From a virus: a stretch of DNA of 27,042 bases. How positions within the stretch are numbered: position 1 is the stretch's first letter; every line of letters starts with the position of its first letter. This document shows positions 1 to 8,871 of the stretch, piece by piece. Made by a program: the position numbers and the translations under genes. The notes beneath the pieces were generated by a model. That model was given only the letters and a program-made list of their open reading frames with translations, searched no databases and had not been told where the DNA came from. Location: the IMG/VR virus record IMGVR_UViG_3300032893_000242, positions 1 to 27,042 of that record; one strand, written 5' to 3'.

Positions 1-2295
1 CTGTTTGCGTTTGGCGTACTCGGCATCATCAACGTTCTGGTTGCGGCGCTCTTCGCTGATGTACTTTTGCACCAAACCCTTGTTTTCAGCGTTGAGGCCG
101 GTTGCGTTGCGGATGGCGTTCTCGTCGCCCGTGGACACCACATAGCGCGCGAGGTTTCGCGCATCCTCATCGCTCAAGGTCGCGCCTCTCGGCATGCCCT
201 TTGGAGTAATCTTGTCTTCGGCCGTGGGAGGTTTCCCCGTAACCGCATCCTTGACCGCGCCTGACGATGTTTCCAGAACGAGCGGATGGACCGCACCTTC
301 AGGGGTTATAATGCTTCCGGCCGGCGAATACTTTTCTTTTTGCGCAATATCCGCTTCCTGCTTTTTCAGTGCGATGTAAGCAGGGTTGACCATCATTTGG
401 CCATTTGGCCCGCGGATCAGCGGCGAGGTCGCATGCCTCAGCTCGTCCTCTTGAGCCTGTCTTTGGTTCTCTAGCTGCTGCTGCAGTTCCTTCTGCTGCA
501 CCTCCTGCGACCTCGTATACCCCGCAAGACCGGCAAGCCCGCCCTCCCCAGCAGCACCCAGGAACGACCCCGGACCTCCTCGATGCGTCGCCATCATCGC
601 AAGCCCTGCCTGCAACAGGCCCTGCCGAAGCTCGGGGGTCATGTGGATTCCCAGGCGAGACAACAGCCCCTCTTCTCCTGACTGCGTGGCCTGCTGTGCA
701 ACACCGGCACGCGGCATGGGCTCGCCGCTGTAGGCGCTTACAGGAGAAACCTCTTCAGGCTCGGGCTGACCAATCGCCCTGTTGATGGCCGACACACCGC
801 TAGGAGCTTCACGGGATGCTAATGCGACCCCAGACGGTACCGGGGCATTCTGCGAATTTGCCGCCTCCTGAATGGCGTCGACGTCCCCAGTATCCCCGTA
901 GTGACCTTCAAGCCTGTGCTCATCGCCTGGATTGATTGCGCCCTGAGACCTTTCCCATGCAATGATGCCGGGCCTCTCCAAGGACTTGGACGTCAATTTC
1001 CCAATGTCGTATTCTGGCATCGGCTCGCCATAGAACCGATCGGCAAAGGCTGGAGTAGAAGCCCCTACCCCGGCGGATACCATGGGAGGTAGTTGATTGA
1101 ACTCATCGTTGAAGTCGGGCGCCCCGCCGTCTTCAAACCCAACCCTTCCACCTCGCTTCAACCCAATAAGATTCCCCCCACCCCCATAACCGGCATAGTC
1201 GCTTGCATCCAGCCCAGGCAAGGGACTGCTCGCAGACCCAAGATCTGATGGAGAAACGCCGGAATCCCCGGTCATCATGAGGTTGTAGAGAGAACCGCCT
1301 TCCTTACCCAGCCCCTTGATGCCCTTTAGCTGGTCGCTAGTGAGTCCAGACTGATCCTTTGGTGCAGATGGGGCCTGAGTATTCGGAGCGCTGGGTGCGC
1401 CCCTGCCAAGGCTTAAGCCTGCTTTAGGGACCCATGTCGGGTAGTCGCTATACGGCGCTCCTCCTTCTGCGTAGCCCTTGACGCGCCCGCCACGGTTAGC
1501 AAACAACGACCCGGCTGCCAGTCCAAGACCGGCAATCTGCGCAAACGTGTTCGGTTGAGGGCCGGTCGTCTGCCCCTGTTGATTGGTTGTGGCAGTCCCG
1601 CCCATCTGCGACCCGACCGCAGTATCAAGCCCAGCAAGCCACTGTGCTGTCTGGAATGGGTATCCTTGAGCCTGATAGTAATCCGCTCGAGCCTGAGTGT
1701 CCTTTGCCTGCTGCGTCTGCTGCTGAAGGGTGCCGGCATTGATTTGCTGATTGGCGGCAGAAAGAGCGGCATTGCCCGCCTGTAGACCAAATCCCTGCTG
1801 CTGCTGTGCGGTCTGTACGGCCTGGTTGTAGCCCTGACTTTCAAGGTTGGCGAGGACGGGAGCCTGCGCGAGCTGCTGTTGCTGCGCAGTCAAGGCCTGC
1901 GCAACCCCAACCCTATTCCCTCCAAGAGCGCCTTGCGCTGCGGCGTTGCCTATAACCTGCGCCTGCTGCTGGGCGTTCTGGTTGTTGAACTGTGCCTCGG
2001 TCGCGTTGACGACATTCTGGGTATAAGGATTCAGGTACTGCTGAATATTTGAAGCAGTAAGTGGAGCTCCGGCAGCCTGAATTTGCCCTACGGCCTGATT
2101 GACGTTCCCGATACCCGCGGTCTGCTGAGCATTGATGGGCGCAACTTCCTGCCCCTGAAATGCCTGATATGGCGTATTCGCGACGCCCTGCGTGCGATTG
2201 AGCAGCGCAAGATAAGCCTGATAGGCGTTCGCATCCGGCGACGTGTAAGACGTGCCGGACGATTGAGAGGTGGTTGTGTTCGAACCTTTTCCCAC
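1..2295 (-). CDS. Large virion-associated protein with GG motifs (3' end outside window)
   Basis: The frame is open from a GTG at 2295 to the left edge, giving 765 codons without a stop, so the C-terminus is missing. The GTG start is chosen because GAGG lies five bases upstream and the previous gene stops at 2298. The N-terminal third is Gln/Ala/Asn-rich and contains YLNPYTQNVVNATEAQFNN at about residues 86-104. A short hydrophobic Gly/Ala segment (about 250-265) is followed by RGGRVKGYAEGG, and a second copy, KRGGRVGFEDGG, lies near residue 375. The visible C-terminal part is Glu/Lys/Gln-rich and probably helical. I do not recognise a named family. The position at the end of the tail module and the composition suggest a virion component, perhaps an ejected internal protein or a fibre-associated protein. 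The role is inference; the reading frame itself is secure. Confidence 0.8.
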   Translation of the reverse strand, partial: MGKGSNTTTSQSSGTSYTSPDANAYQAYLALLNRTQGVANTPYQAFQGQEVAPINAQQTAGIGNVNQAVGQIQAAGAPLTASNIQQYLNPYTQNVVNATEAQFNNQNAQQQAQVIGNAAAQGALGGNRVGVAQALTAQQQQLAQAPVLANLESQGYNQAVQTAQQQQGFGLQAGNAALSAANQQINAGTLQQQTQQAKDTQARADYYQAQGYPFQTAQWLAGLDTAVGSQMGGTATTNQQGQTTGPQPNTFAQIAGLGLAAGSLFANRGGRVKGYAEGGAPYSDYPTWVPKAGLSLGRGAPSAPNTQAPSAPKDQSGLTSDQLKGIKGLGKEGGSLYNLMMTGDSGVSPSDLGSASSPLPGLDASDYAGYGGGGNLIGLKRGGRVGFEDGGAPDFNDEFNQLPPMVSAGVGASTPAFADRFYGEPMPEYDIGKLTSKSLERPGIIAWERSQGAINPGDEHRLEGHYGDTGDVDAIQEAANSQNAPVPSGVALASREAPSGVSAINRAIGQPEPEEVSPVSAYSGEPMPRAGVAQQATQSGEEGLLSRLGIHMTPELRQGLLQAGLAMMATHRGGPGSFLGAAGEGGLAGLAGYTRSQEVQQKELQQQLENQRQAQEDELRHATSPLIRGPNGQMMVNPAYIALKKQEADIAQKEKYSPAGSIITPEGAVHPLVLETSSGAVKDAVTGKPPTAEDKITPKGMPRGATLSDEDARNLARYVVSTGDENAIRNATGLNAENKGLVQKYISEERRNQNVDDAEYAKRKQ

Positions 2296-2297
2296 GG

Positions 2298-2876
2298 TTA
2301 CCTCATCATCGATGTGCCGTTTGTCGGCCTAAGCCTCAAATCCCTGCCGCTCGAGACGCGATTTCTCTTGGGGAATGGCTCTTTCCAGAACTGTGTATTA
2401 GGCTCCTCGTTCTGCCACTTGCAATTCGGCGGCATGTGAACGAACCAGGCTCCCGCAGGCACACCCAAAGACCTCTGATATAACCTGACCTTCCCCTCCA
2501 TCCTCTGGTTGGTCATCACCCCGATGGTCAAGGGAAGGCCGATTTCGTCAGAGCATTTCTTGGCAAATTCGATCAGGCGCTGGGCATAGTTTTCCTTGCT
2601 CTTGCGCATGTCCGGACGGACGAAATTGAACAGCTCCTCGATATGATGGTTTTTCGTGTACCAGAGCCTTGCAATTAACAGGTAGATCATGGCCTTGATG
2701 TCGCCAGGCTCCCCAATGACCCCCAAAATACCTCCGTCCTTGTTGAAGGCGCGGTTCATCATTTCGGTCGTCATCTGCATGTCCAGCGGCATCAACCCGT
2801 TCTCAGAGTGCAACTGATTATAGAGAAGCTGGATCTCTGGCAGGTCTGACGGTTGTGCGATGCGAACGACTTCCAT
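2298..2876 (-). CDS. GNAT-like acetyltransferase family protein
   Basis: This 192-residue protein starts with VVRIAQPSDLPEIQLLYNQL, the usual opening of GNAT N-acetyltransferases (first strand and helix). A central strand region with IYLLIARLWY and a later ENYAQRLIEFAKKCSDE helix followed by LPLTIGV fit the rest of the fold. The canonical acetyl-CoA loop (Q/RxxGxG/A) is not clear, so catalytic activity is uncertain. GNAT-like proteins are common among phage structural genes, where their substrate is generally unknown. The ATG at 2876 has AAGGA six bases upstream. The stop at 2298 lies just before the GTG of the next gene, and the upstream gene stops at 2879, so the gene is part of a tight operon. 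Confidence 0.6.
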   Translation of the reverse strand: MEVVRIAQPSDLPEIQLLYNQLHSENGLMPLDMQMTTEMMNRAFNKDGGILGVIGEPGDIKAMIYLLIARLWYTKNHHIEELFNFVRPDMRKSKENYAQRLIEFAKKCSDEIGLPLTIGVMTNQRMEGKVRLYQRSLGVPAGAWFVHMPPNCKWQNEEPNTQFWKEPFPKRNRVSSGRDLRLRPTNGTSMMR

Positions 2877-2878
2877 TT

Positions 2879-3463
2879 CTAATCCTTTGCGGGGGGCGCT
2901 AATTTTTTGAGAACGTCAATATGCTTTTTACGGTTCTGGACGACCCAGTTGTCCAGAAGCCTGTGTCCTAACGTCACGTCGCCGTCGCCGATAACAGCAA
3001 CTTCTTGAGGCGTAAGAACGTGCTCCCCGCCCGCGGCGACAATAGGCACCGGGCTTCCATCACTCCTGGTCCCACCTCCAGACGCGCGGTGCTTGCGAAT
3101 GATGTCTTTCGCGCCATGGGCAGAATGGACGAGTTTTTTCAACCCGTGCGCGCCAATTTTCTTGATCTTGTCCAGCCCAGCCAGAGTATTGTTTTCACCC
3201 AAGGAGGAAATCGATTCACTCGGCAGGACATAGGATCCGGCAGCAACGTCAATGGGGTGTTTGTCGGTTCTCCCCGGAACGGACGATACGATCGGACCCT
3301 CAAACACCCCGCCGCCTTCAGCCCGAGCGCGGCGCTTTGTCTCATACGCGATTGCAAGGGCCTGGGCGCGGCTCTTCACGTGCGGGCTCTCGCCCACCTC
3401 ATGCATTAACGTCTTGACGTTTGCCTTAAACGCCTTGTCGGACCTGGAATGGACAAGCGGCAT
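2879..3463 (-). CDS. Conserved phage protein with two similar VAAG...VL segments
   Basis: The protein has 194 residues. Residues 15-47 contain NVKTLMHEVG and SRAQALAIAYETKRRA, similar to a short helix-turn segment seen in many phage proteins of unknown function. Two similar segments follow: VAAGSYVLPSESISSLG at about 73-89 and VAAGGEHVLTPQEVAVIGDG at about 142-161. Each is followed by a Leu-rich helix, and Ser/Gly-rich linkers (EGGGVFEGP, ASGGGTRSDGS) precede them. This looks like an internal duplication. It is probably a virion or assembly protein; no enzyme signature is visible. The ATG at 3463 has GAGG five bases upstream, and a promoter-like extended -10 lies about 20 bases before the start, so this gene and its downstream neighbours may have their own transcript. 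Confidence 0.75.
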   Translation of the reverse strand: MPLVHSRSDKAFKANVKTLMHEVGESPHVKSRAQALAIAYETKRRARAEGGGVFEGPIVSSVPGRTDKHPIDVAAGSYVLPSESISSLGENNTLAGLDKIKKIGAHGLKKLVHSAHGAKDIIRKHRASGGGTRSDGSPVPIVAAGGEHVLTPQEVAVIGDGDVTLGHRLLDNWVVQNRKKHIDVLKKLAPPAKD

Positions 3464-3483
3464 TTTGCCCTCGCGAACACTTT

Positions 3484-3500
3484 GAATTATAACACAATTC
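3484..3500 (-). promoter_or_regulatory. Extended -10 promoter candidate within an inverted repeat
   Basis: On the minus strand the gap between the genes at 3506 and 3463 contains TGTTATAAT (3494-3486), a perfect TGn extended -10 element. It is flanked by GAATT and AATTC arms, an inverted repeat with a 7-base centre. No good -35 element is present at 17 bases, which is tolerated for extended -10 promoters. The gap is AT-rich against GC-richer neighbours. The start point would fall about 15 bases before the ATG at 3463. This is a sequence-only call. Confidence 0.45.
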
Positions 3501-3505
3501 GTATT

Positions 3506-3910
3506 CTACAACGCAGCCGCGGCATTAAAGAACGCATCCATTTGCGCCGACGTCCACCCATAGGCAATCCCGATTTGCGCCACGAGCGGATGACTACGGT
3601 GGTAAGTGTCGTTTCCTACGATCAGCATGGTTGCTGGGAATTGTTCCGACGACGGCAAACCATTGATCAAGACTTGCAGAGCTGCGGGTATGCTACCGGA
3701 GGTCACCGCTGCCAAGGCTTCTGCCTGCGTGATGATCCCCTGCACTGCAAGTTGCTGATAAAACTGACGACGCGATATGTCCGGAACGGGCGGGCTGAGA
3801 TAGGCAATCAGAGTTGGATCGTTGTCAGCAAGAAACTCCGACGTAAAGTCCTGCCGGTTGGCATACACGCCATTGATGTTGTTGTTTGCGTCACGAGAGA
3901 CGTAAGGCAT
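3506..3910 (-). CDS. Small conserved tail-associated protein
   Basis: This 134-residue protein begins MPYVSRDANNNINGVYANRQ. That opening, followed by an EFLADNDP element, is typical of a widespread small phage protein found next to fibre genes, often likened to tail-fibre assembly or chaperone proteins. The second half is a helical segment rich in Ala and Leu (about 50-134). The start at 3910 is chosen over an in-frame ATG at 3928 because it shares one base with the stop of the previous gene (TGATG) and matches the usual family start. The call as a fibre or tail accessory protein rests on family resemblance from memory and on context; no biochemical function can be read from the sequence. Confidence 0.7.
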   Translation of the reverse strand: MPYVSRDANNNINGVYANRQDFTSEFLADNDPTLIAYLSPPVPDISRRQFYQQLAVQGIITQAEALAAVTSGSIPAALQVLINGLPSSEQFPATMLIVGNDTYHRSHPLVAQIGIAYGWTSAQMDAFFNAAAAL

Positions 3911-4734
3911 CAGAGGAAATCCTGCCATCCAATTGTGTCAACGTAGTAGGTCGCGCCGGATGTGTTGCAGCGCTCTCCGATTTGAGCTGATGTATTGGTG
4001 AGAATGTCGAATTGTCCTTGTGCATTCGTGCTAGTCGATGCAAACCACGACATCGAGCTGTTACCGGCAGACGCCGCAGTGTCATTTTCAGAAGGTGACG
4101 TCCAAATAAGAGCGCCAGACGATGAGGCCCCCGCAACGCGACCTATGAATCTATGAAGTACAGATATACCAGTAGGGACCGACACCGTAATGAGGTGCCG
4201 CGAGCCATCGTTAGCGGTAGCTACGGCGCTGGCATCTAGGGCTCGTGCTGCCCAGAAGAACCAATTTCCCATCTGGAAGAATGAGGTCCAGTTGGTAAGG
4301 CCATCTGTAAACATCGCGCCTAGACGCCTGAACAGCGTATAACCTGCGGGCAATGTCGGAGATGAGAGTGACAGCGAAATCAGAACGTCTGTATTGGCCC
4401 CGCCCGGCTGCCCAATTATGAAGATGTAATACCACGTAGAAGCCGCTATCACTCCTGCATCCAGCCCAGGGCGGTTGTTGCCTGCGACCCACGTCCCCGC
4501 GTTAGTCTTCGCCAGATCAGACGGCAGAGTAAGCGTGGTGATGCCAGTGCTGTCTGTCACACTGCCCGCCGCAACAGTGAGCGAGTCACCAGCAGACGAG
4601 AGCGTTAGCCCCACAAAGCCTGTGGCAGTTTTGTTCTGCGCCACGAACGCCGTGGTAGCCACGTTATTGCTGTTGTCGCCCGCAGGAGGAGTCGGCGCAA
4701 CCCAATTTGGGCCAGATATTTGCTCAAAGCCCAT
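3910..4734 (-). CDS. Tail fibre-like structural protein
   Basis: This 274-residue protein contains PPAGDNSNNVATTAFVA near its N-terminus, the short repeat seen in many phage fibre and tail-appendage proteins (DNS-x-VATTAFV). The remainder is rich in Ser, Thr, Gly and aromatic residues, as in beta-structured fibres. It reads from a short shaft into a probable globular C-terminal domain that includes GNWFFWAARALDASA and ends at a TIGWQDFL tail. The ATG at 4734 overlaps the upstream stop by one base (TGATG) and has GGAG eight bases before it; an earlier in-frame GTG at 4743 is less likely. It lies between small structural genes, so it is probably an accessory fibre or receptor-facing protein. 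The receptor is unknown. Confidence 0.7.
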   Translation of the reverse strand: MGFEQISGPNWVAPTPPAGDNSNNVATTAFVAQNKTATGFVGLTLSSAGDSLTVAAGSVTDSTGITTLTLPSDLAKTNAGTWVAGNNRPGLDAGVIAASTWYYIFIIGQPGGANTDVLISLSLSSPTLPAGYTLFRRLGAMFTDGLTNWTSFFQMGNWFFWAARALDASAVATANDGSRHLITVSVPTGISVLHRFIGRVAGASSSGALIWTSPSENDTAASAGNSSMSWFASTSTNAQGQFDILTNTSAQIGERCNTSGATYYVDTIGWQDFL

Positions 4735-5150
4735 CAGAACCACTCCACCACGGTAAATGGTTGAGATGAACCGGTCCCAGAAAAGGCGGAAAACCCAGAA
4801 TTGATGTTAGGAAATTGCGCCGATGGCAGCGTAAATGTCCCGCCGGGATAAATGACAATGGACCCCGCTAACACACTGGTCGTGGGCGCAGATGCCATGC
4901 CGGTTTGATAAATGTAGACATTAGCCGTGCCGGGGTTATGCATGAGCAGCCCATGGCGGGTCGTGCTTGAAGCAATTGCCACACTTGCAGTAGTTGACAG
5001 CGTTACCGCGGTAAACTTGGGAGATGTCGTCGTGGTCGCGGCCGGCGTTGAATTGCTGATCGACTTTGACCATACAGACAATTGCCGAGCAATGTTGGCA
5101 AGCTGATTGATCGCTTCCGATATGCCAGGGCCGGTAGGAGTGTTATCCAT
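4734..5150 (-). CDS. Small structural protein, probably tail or fibre associated
   Basis: The protein has 138 residues. Its first 30 residues form a likely helix (GISEAINQLANIARQLSVW). A Ser/Thr/Ala-rich stretch follows, then a beta-rich domain with ASSTTRHGLLMHNPGTANVY and GTFTLPSAQFPN. The last part resembles the small beta-sandwich domains of phage decoration or fibre proteins that carry a 'supply a value, handle missing data' look (LLMHNPGTANVYIYQ), but I cannot assign a family. The ATG at 5150 shares one base with the upstream stop (TGATG) and has a strong GGAGG five bases before it, which decides this start over one 17 codons upstream at 5201. Virion placement is inferred from the neighbours. 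Confidence 0.7.
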   Translation of the reverse strand: MDNTPTGPGISEAINQLANIARQLSVWSKSISNSTPAATTTTSPKFTAVTLSTTASVAIASSTTRHGLLMHNPGTANVYIYQTGMASAPTTSVLAGSIVIYPGGTFTLPSAQFPNINSGFSAFSGTGSSQPFTVVEWF

Positions 5151-7195
5151 CACTGCCTCCCGGTCGGTTGCCAGCGATACCTGATCTTGCCCAGCCTCCA
5201 AAAGCTGCCCGTATCCGACGAGCTAACCGTGACCGACATTTGGCGCCCGCGAAACCGGACAGAGATGTATTCGGTCGTCTGATTCATGGTGTAGGGACCA
5301 TAAACCGTAGGCGTGTCACCGGGGTAGTTCAGCACATTGAACGAGATCTGGACCTGCGCATTCTTGGAACCTGCATATGTTCCCCAGATCATGTCCGGAA
5401 TGATCTTGTCGACAAAGGCGTATTCCTGACCCTCACCGATGTAGAAATACCCGGTGGTAAACGACGGAGACATTGGCTGTCCCGCGGCGTCGTTAGTCAT
5501 CTCATGCTGGTAAATAATGCCGTTCGGAGTTGCAGCTATGGGATTCCCAAGAACCGACTGATCGATCCATGCAGACCTTGGGAGAGAGCCATAATCCCAT
5601 GGTCTATTTGGTTCGTTGACGTTGAACTTGACGTAGGAATCACACTCTCCCGATCCAGACGAACTCGATGGGAATAGCCATCCAACCTCATTATAAGGCG
5701 TGTTTGGCATCGACCTTACGTTCTTCTGAAATGACGTGTTCAGATTCTGAAAAACAAAGTCCCAGACATTGCATGGCAGAACGCTGACCGCGCCATTCGA
5801 GTAGGAATAGAAATTGCTCGGACCCATCCAATAAACAGAACTACGGAAAGGTTGGGCTGCGTGAGACGAAATCAGGCCAGCTCCAGCACCGATCTTGTTG
5901 AACCCAAACACAAGAGGATAGCCGGCATAGTTCGCCGCCCACAAATCAACGTCCGTCCAGAACAGGTTCTGGTTGGCCATTGCCAACCCCCCGCGGAGGA
6001 TCGAACCTGTCGGAATGCGGAATGATCCGGCCTGGTTGGTTGTCAGTGGACTAAAGCTGGTGTAGTCGCCAACATCCGACCAGGAGATCAGAAGAGGATC
6101 AAGCGCCTGCCCAATGGTTTGATTAGCTGTTGCTCCGTAGGCGAACAAGATCTGAAGGGTGTTTGAAATGAATATCCCATTGTTGAACGGAGGTGCAGTT
6201 CCGACAATGCCGGCAATAGAATTCCCTCCCGTTGGGTCATACTGATAGATCGGCCCGCCAGGAACATTGACCAGGACAATTTCCCCCCAGTTATCGGACG
6301 TCCAGTCGGTTGCTGTAATAGGTGTTCCGATCTGTGATGCCGGCACAACGCCCGTGCCATATCCACCAGACCCATACCCACCAGACCCGTACCCTGCACC
6401 CGTAGCGGATGGTCCAAGCGAGATGAAGTACTGAAGGTTGGCATTCCCGGCATTCATGAACGACGTCGCCAGCGACGTGGCGAGCGAACTCACGTTGATG
6501 CTGAAGTTGTTTGTATCAACAAAAGTGATGGGATATGTGCCGTAAATCGTAACGCCGCTCAATGACGTCGTGGCCTGAAACGCTACTGTCTGCCCCGTTA
6601 TAGATGACGACAAGCCGTGAGACGTGAAATTCACATTGACGAGGTTGGACGTTGTGGCAGTCCGAAACAGCGGGAGAGAGCCTGTATTGGTCGCATTGGT
6701 CCCCGCCGCTGTTGCAAGGTCAATCGTGTACGTCCCGGCCCCCAGACTTGCGACGATCTGAAACAATCCGGAAATAATAGTGGACCCAACAGAGACGGGA
6801 GTATTGATCATCACATAGTCTAGGTTGGTCAGGTTTCCCACGCCGGCATCTACAATTGTGACGGTCGTTGAGTTGGCAACTGTAGAGAAATTGACCGCGT
6901 TGTTTGTGATGAGTTGTTGAGGGGTAATGTTCTGAAGCGACTGGCCAGTGATCACATTTAGACTGGTTGTAGTACCAGCAAGAAGATGCTGCGCTCCGTT
7001 CAGATCCTGCCACGCATGAAGATCTCTGGGGGTGCCGGCGATACTGAACCCATAAAACTGCGTCCATCCACCATACTTCTGGACTAGACCTTCACGAAAC
7101 CTAATGAGTTGGCTCGCAGCAATCCCCGCCTCGTTCAATGTAGGCGTTTTTTCAACATCAATGCCTGGAATGAGCGTGACAGACCCGAACGGCAT
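5150..7195 (-). CDS. Large tail protein, nozzle/stabilisation type
   Basis: This 681-residue beta-rich protein starts with PFGSVTLIPGIDVEKTPTLNEAG and soon has LIRFREGLVQKYGGW, the pattern of phage proteins that act like the P22 gp10 tail nozzle (packaged-DNA stabilisation protein). An insertion of several Ser/Thr-rich beta repeats (about 80-280) includes a Gly/Tyr spacer, YGSGGYGSGGYGTG. The C-terminal half contains the expected LLISWSDVGDYTSF and SVYWMGPSNFYSYSNG elements. It ends GSFWRLGKIRYRWQPTGRQ, a terminal strand pair often seen in this kind of tail protein. It would sit below the adaptor ring and close the DNA channel. Assignment is by order (adaptor, collar fibre, nozzle) and remembered family features, so the gp10 analogy is moderate. 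It shares a base with the gene on each side (TAATG, TGATG). Confidence 0.65.
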   Translation of the reverse strand: MPFGSVTLIPGIDVEKTPTLNEAGIAASQLIRFREGLVQKYGGWTQFYGFSIAGTPRDLHAWQDLNGAQHLLAGTTTSLNVITGQSLQNITPQQLITNNAVNFSTVANSTTVTIVDAGVGNLTNLDYVMINTPVSVGSTIISGLFQIVASLGAGTYTIDLATAAGTNATNTGSLPLFRTATTSNLVNVNFTSHGLSSSITGQTVAFQATTSLSGVTIYGTYPITFVDTNNFSINVSSLATSLATSFMNAGNANLQYFISLGPSATGAGYGSGGYGSGGYGTGVVPASQIGTPITATDWTSDNWGEIVLVNVPGGPIYQYDPTGGNSIAGIVGTAPPFNNGIFISNTLQILFAYGATANQTIGQALDPLLISWSDVGDYTSFSPLTTNQAGSFRIPTGSILRGGLAMANQNLFWTDVDLWAANYAGYPLVFGFNKIGAGAGLISSHAAQPFRSSVYWMGPSNFYSYSNGAVSVLPCNVWDFVFQNLNTSFQKNVRSMPNTPYNEVGWLFPSSSSGSGECDSYVKFNVNEPNRPWDYGSLPRSAWIDQSVLGNPIAATPNGIIYQHEMTNDAAGQPMSPSFTTGYFYIGEGQEYAFVDKIIPDMIWGTYAGSKNAQVQISFNVLNYPGDTPTVYGPYTMNQTTEYISVRFRGRQMSVTVSSSDTGSFWRLGKIRYRWQPTGRQ
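6354..6396 (-). repeat. 15-base tandem repeat encoding GYGSG spacer
   Basis: Three near-identical 15-base units encode GYGSG-GYGSG-GYGTG inside the large tail protein. The units differ by one or two synonymous or conservative changes. The stretch probably forms a flexible spacer and could vary in copy number by slippage. Confidence 0.75.
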
Positions 7196-8166
7196 TATGT
7201 TTTCACCAGCGCAAGGAAGCTAACAATAGCGGGAGGCATGTTCTGCGAACCTCCGCTCCCAGTGGTGCTGATTGCGCCCGTTGGGGTGGCTGCAGCAAGT
7301 AAGTTCAATGAGGACAAATAAGAGAAAAACGATAGAGATCCGGCCTGAACTTGCGTCGCATTGCCAGAAATCGCAAAAGTCTGCCCCGGACTATTCCCGG
7401 TAAAAGTATGTTTATGGGATTGCAGGCTTTGGCTACCACCAGCAGAACCAAACGTAGTCCCATTGATACCGGATATGCCACTTGTAACTCTGCCTGTTGC
7501 CCCCGTATCGACAGGAAGCCGCATCCTCGAGCGCTCGTCCGGCACACCGAACGTAGTGATGCCGTCCCCGCCATACGTTGAGCCAAGTAGCTGTGACAGC
7601 GCCGGATAGGTGGCGGTCGAATACGTCGATCCATCCTTGACCAGATACGGAGAAACAGTGCACGCCTGCATCCACGGAGGAAGACTGGTGGTATTGGTGT
7701 GAAGATCATACGCAACACCGGGATCCGGCATGTTCACGTAGTCCATGTTCGTTCCGTCAAAGAACACATGGCATTTCTTTCCGGGAGGAGCGCCGACCCT
7801 GTTCCCTCCAGTCAGGACACCTGAAGCACTTGGGGCGAGCTGGACATAACTGGTTCCAGTACATTGATTGTGAACGATGTAGAAACCTGGAAGCGAAAAC
7901 CCGACGATTGCGTTACCTGATTGCGCCCCGTTAAAGTACACAATCGCATTGACGCTTTGAGACAATCCCCCCGGCCAGACGCCGGTTGTTGCTGGTACAG
8001 ACAGAAAAAGCGTCGTCGCCCCCGCCAATGAAATCGTTGTTGACCCGCCAAACAGGGCGTCCAATGTCTGAAAGTTTGGATTGAGCGCCGAAGTTCCCCA
8101 AGCCGCCGGAAGATCTCCGGTGTTCGGGACAATGAAACTTTTACTGACTGTAATTGGTTCAGACAT
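7195..8166 (-). CDS. Tail collar-domain fibre protein
   Basis: This 323-residue protein has a central Phage tail collar domain (Pfam PF07484 type). After MQACTVSPYLVKDGSTYS comes YPALSQLLGSTYGGDG and TFGVPDERSRMRLPVD, the standard collar order (water or supply start, L-x-G-x-x-YGGDG, F-x-[VL]-PD-x-R). A fibre-tip-like end follows: SLQSHKHTF, Gly/Ser-rich loops, and a C-terminus with SQNMPPAIVSFLALVKT, the usual NMPP...KT ending. The N-terminus (about 1-60) has LPAAWGTSALNPNFQTLDALFGG, a fibre attachment-like segment. It is expected at the virion surface and may contact the host. The ATG at 8166 has AGGGG six bases upstream; its stop (TAATG) overlaps the next start by one base. Confidence 0.85.
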   Translation of the reverse strand: MSEPITVSKSFIVPNTGDLPAAWGTSALNPNFQTLDALFGGSTTISLAGATTLFLSVPATTGVWPGGLSQSVNAIVYFNGAQSGNAIVGFSLPGFYIVHNQCTGTSYVQLAPSASGVLTGGNRVGAPPGKKCHVFFDGTNMDYVNMPDPGVAYDLHTNTTSLPPWMQACTVSPYLVKDGSTYSTATYPALSQLLGSTYGGDGITTFGVPDERSRMRLPVDTGATGRVTSGISGINGTTFGSAGGSQSLQSHKHTFTGNSPGQTFAISGNATQVQAGSLSFFSYLSSLNLLAAATPTGAISTTGSGGSQNMPPAIVSFLALVKT

Positions 8167-8169
8167 TCA

Positions 8170-8871
8170 TCACCCCTTTGGGGAAACGGGTTGCGGCACC
8201 GTATTCCCGATCAGGAACTTCTTTCTAGCTTCCTCGGTTTGTGCAGACGACAGCAACGACTGATAGTGAGCTTCCCAACTCATCGCTGCTTTCGGATCAT
8301 CGGATCCGGCGCCAAAGTTTCTCTGGTAGGCAGACGCGAACACCATGGAGGCTGCCACCAATAGATCGGGAAAATAGACAGACAGGACCGACGTCGTTTG
8401 ACTGACATAGAGTGGCGTGAAGCGCTGCGATCCAACTACTTCTACGTTGTAAGATTGATCTGGAAATGGCCCCACAATCATCTGTTGAGACGTAATGGGC
8501 GCGAAATACTGAGGAATGGTTGACCCGTTTGACGAAGGCCACAACGCATCCAGGAGATCAACCGAACACTTTACCAGAGGATTTCTTGTTCCGGAATCTG
8601 CGCTTGAAGTCCCTACGGGAGTGATGACGTTCAGTTGCTCGACGGCAATATATGTCCCCGCATCCGTGGGAAGGGTGAACATGCGTGTACCCGGAATCAA
8701 CGTCCCAGTCGAATCCACGATCGTATTGTCCAGGAGATCAAGATCTCTTTGAAGCCGTAACTCCGCATCATCAAGCATGTTCGGGATCATGGTCTGGAAA
8801 CCAGAGTCCGCGATCGGCACAACCATCAAGTTGGCGATGGACGAGACGTATGTGGTGTACGTCAATGACAT
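8170..8871 (-). CDS. Phage adaptor family protein (head-tail connector)
   Basis: The 233-residue protein begins with a helical segment (SLTYTTYVSSIANLMV) and contains MLDDAELRLQRDLDLL. It then has a middle beta region and YFPDLLVAASMVFASAYQRNFG followed by DDPKAAMSWEAHYQSLL. This helix-strand-helix arrangement, with PDL-x-x-AASM and W-x-x-HYQ elements, is typical of adaptor proteins that form a ring beneath the portal in SU10-like and related podoviruses. The strand content and length (about 230) fit the family. A second adaptor-like gene lies at 10642-11334, so this one may form a lower ring or a fibre platform. Start and stop overlap or nearly touch neighbours (TGATG at 8871), showing operon membership. 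Confidence 0.7.
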   Translation of the reverse strand: MSLTYTTYVSSIANLMVVPIADSGFQTMIPNMLDDAELRLQRDLDLLDNTIVDSTGTLIPGTRMFTLPTDAGTYIAVEQLNVITPVGTSSADSGTRNPLVKCSVDLLDALWPSSNGSTIPQYFAPITSQQMIVGPFPDQSYNVEVVGSQRFTPLYVSQTTSVLSVYFPDLLVAASMVFASAYQRNFGAGSDDPKAAMSWEAHYQSLLSSAQTEEARKKFLIGNTVPQPVSPKG

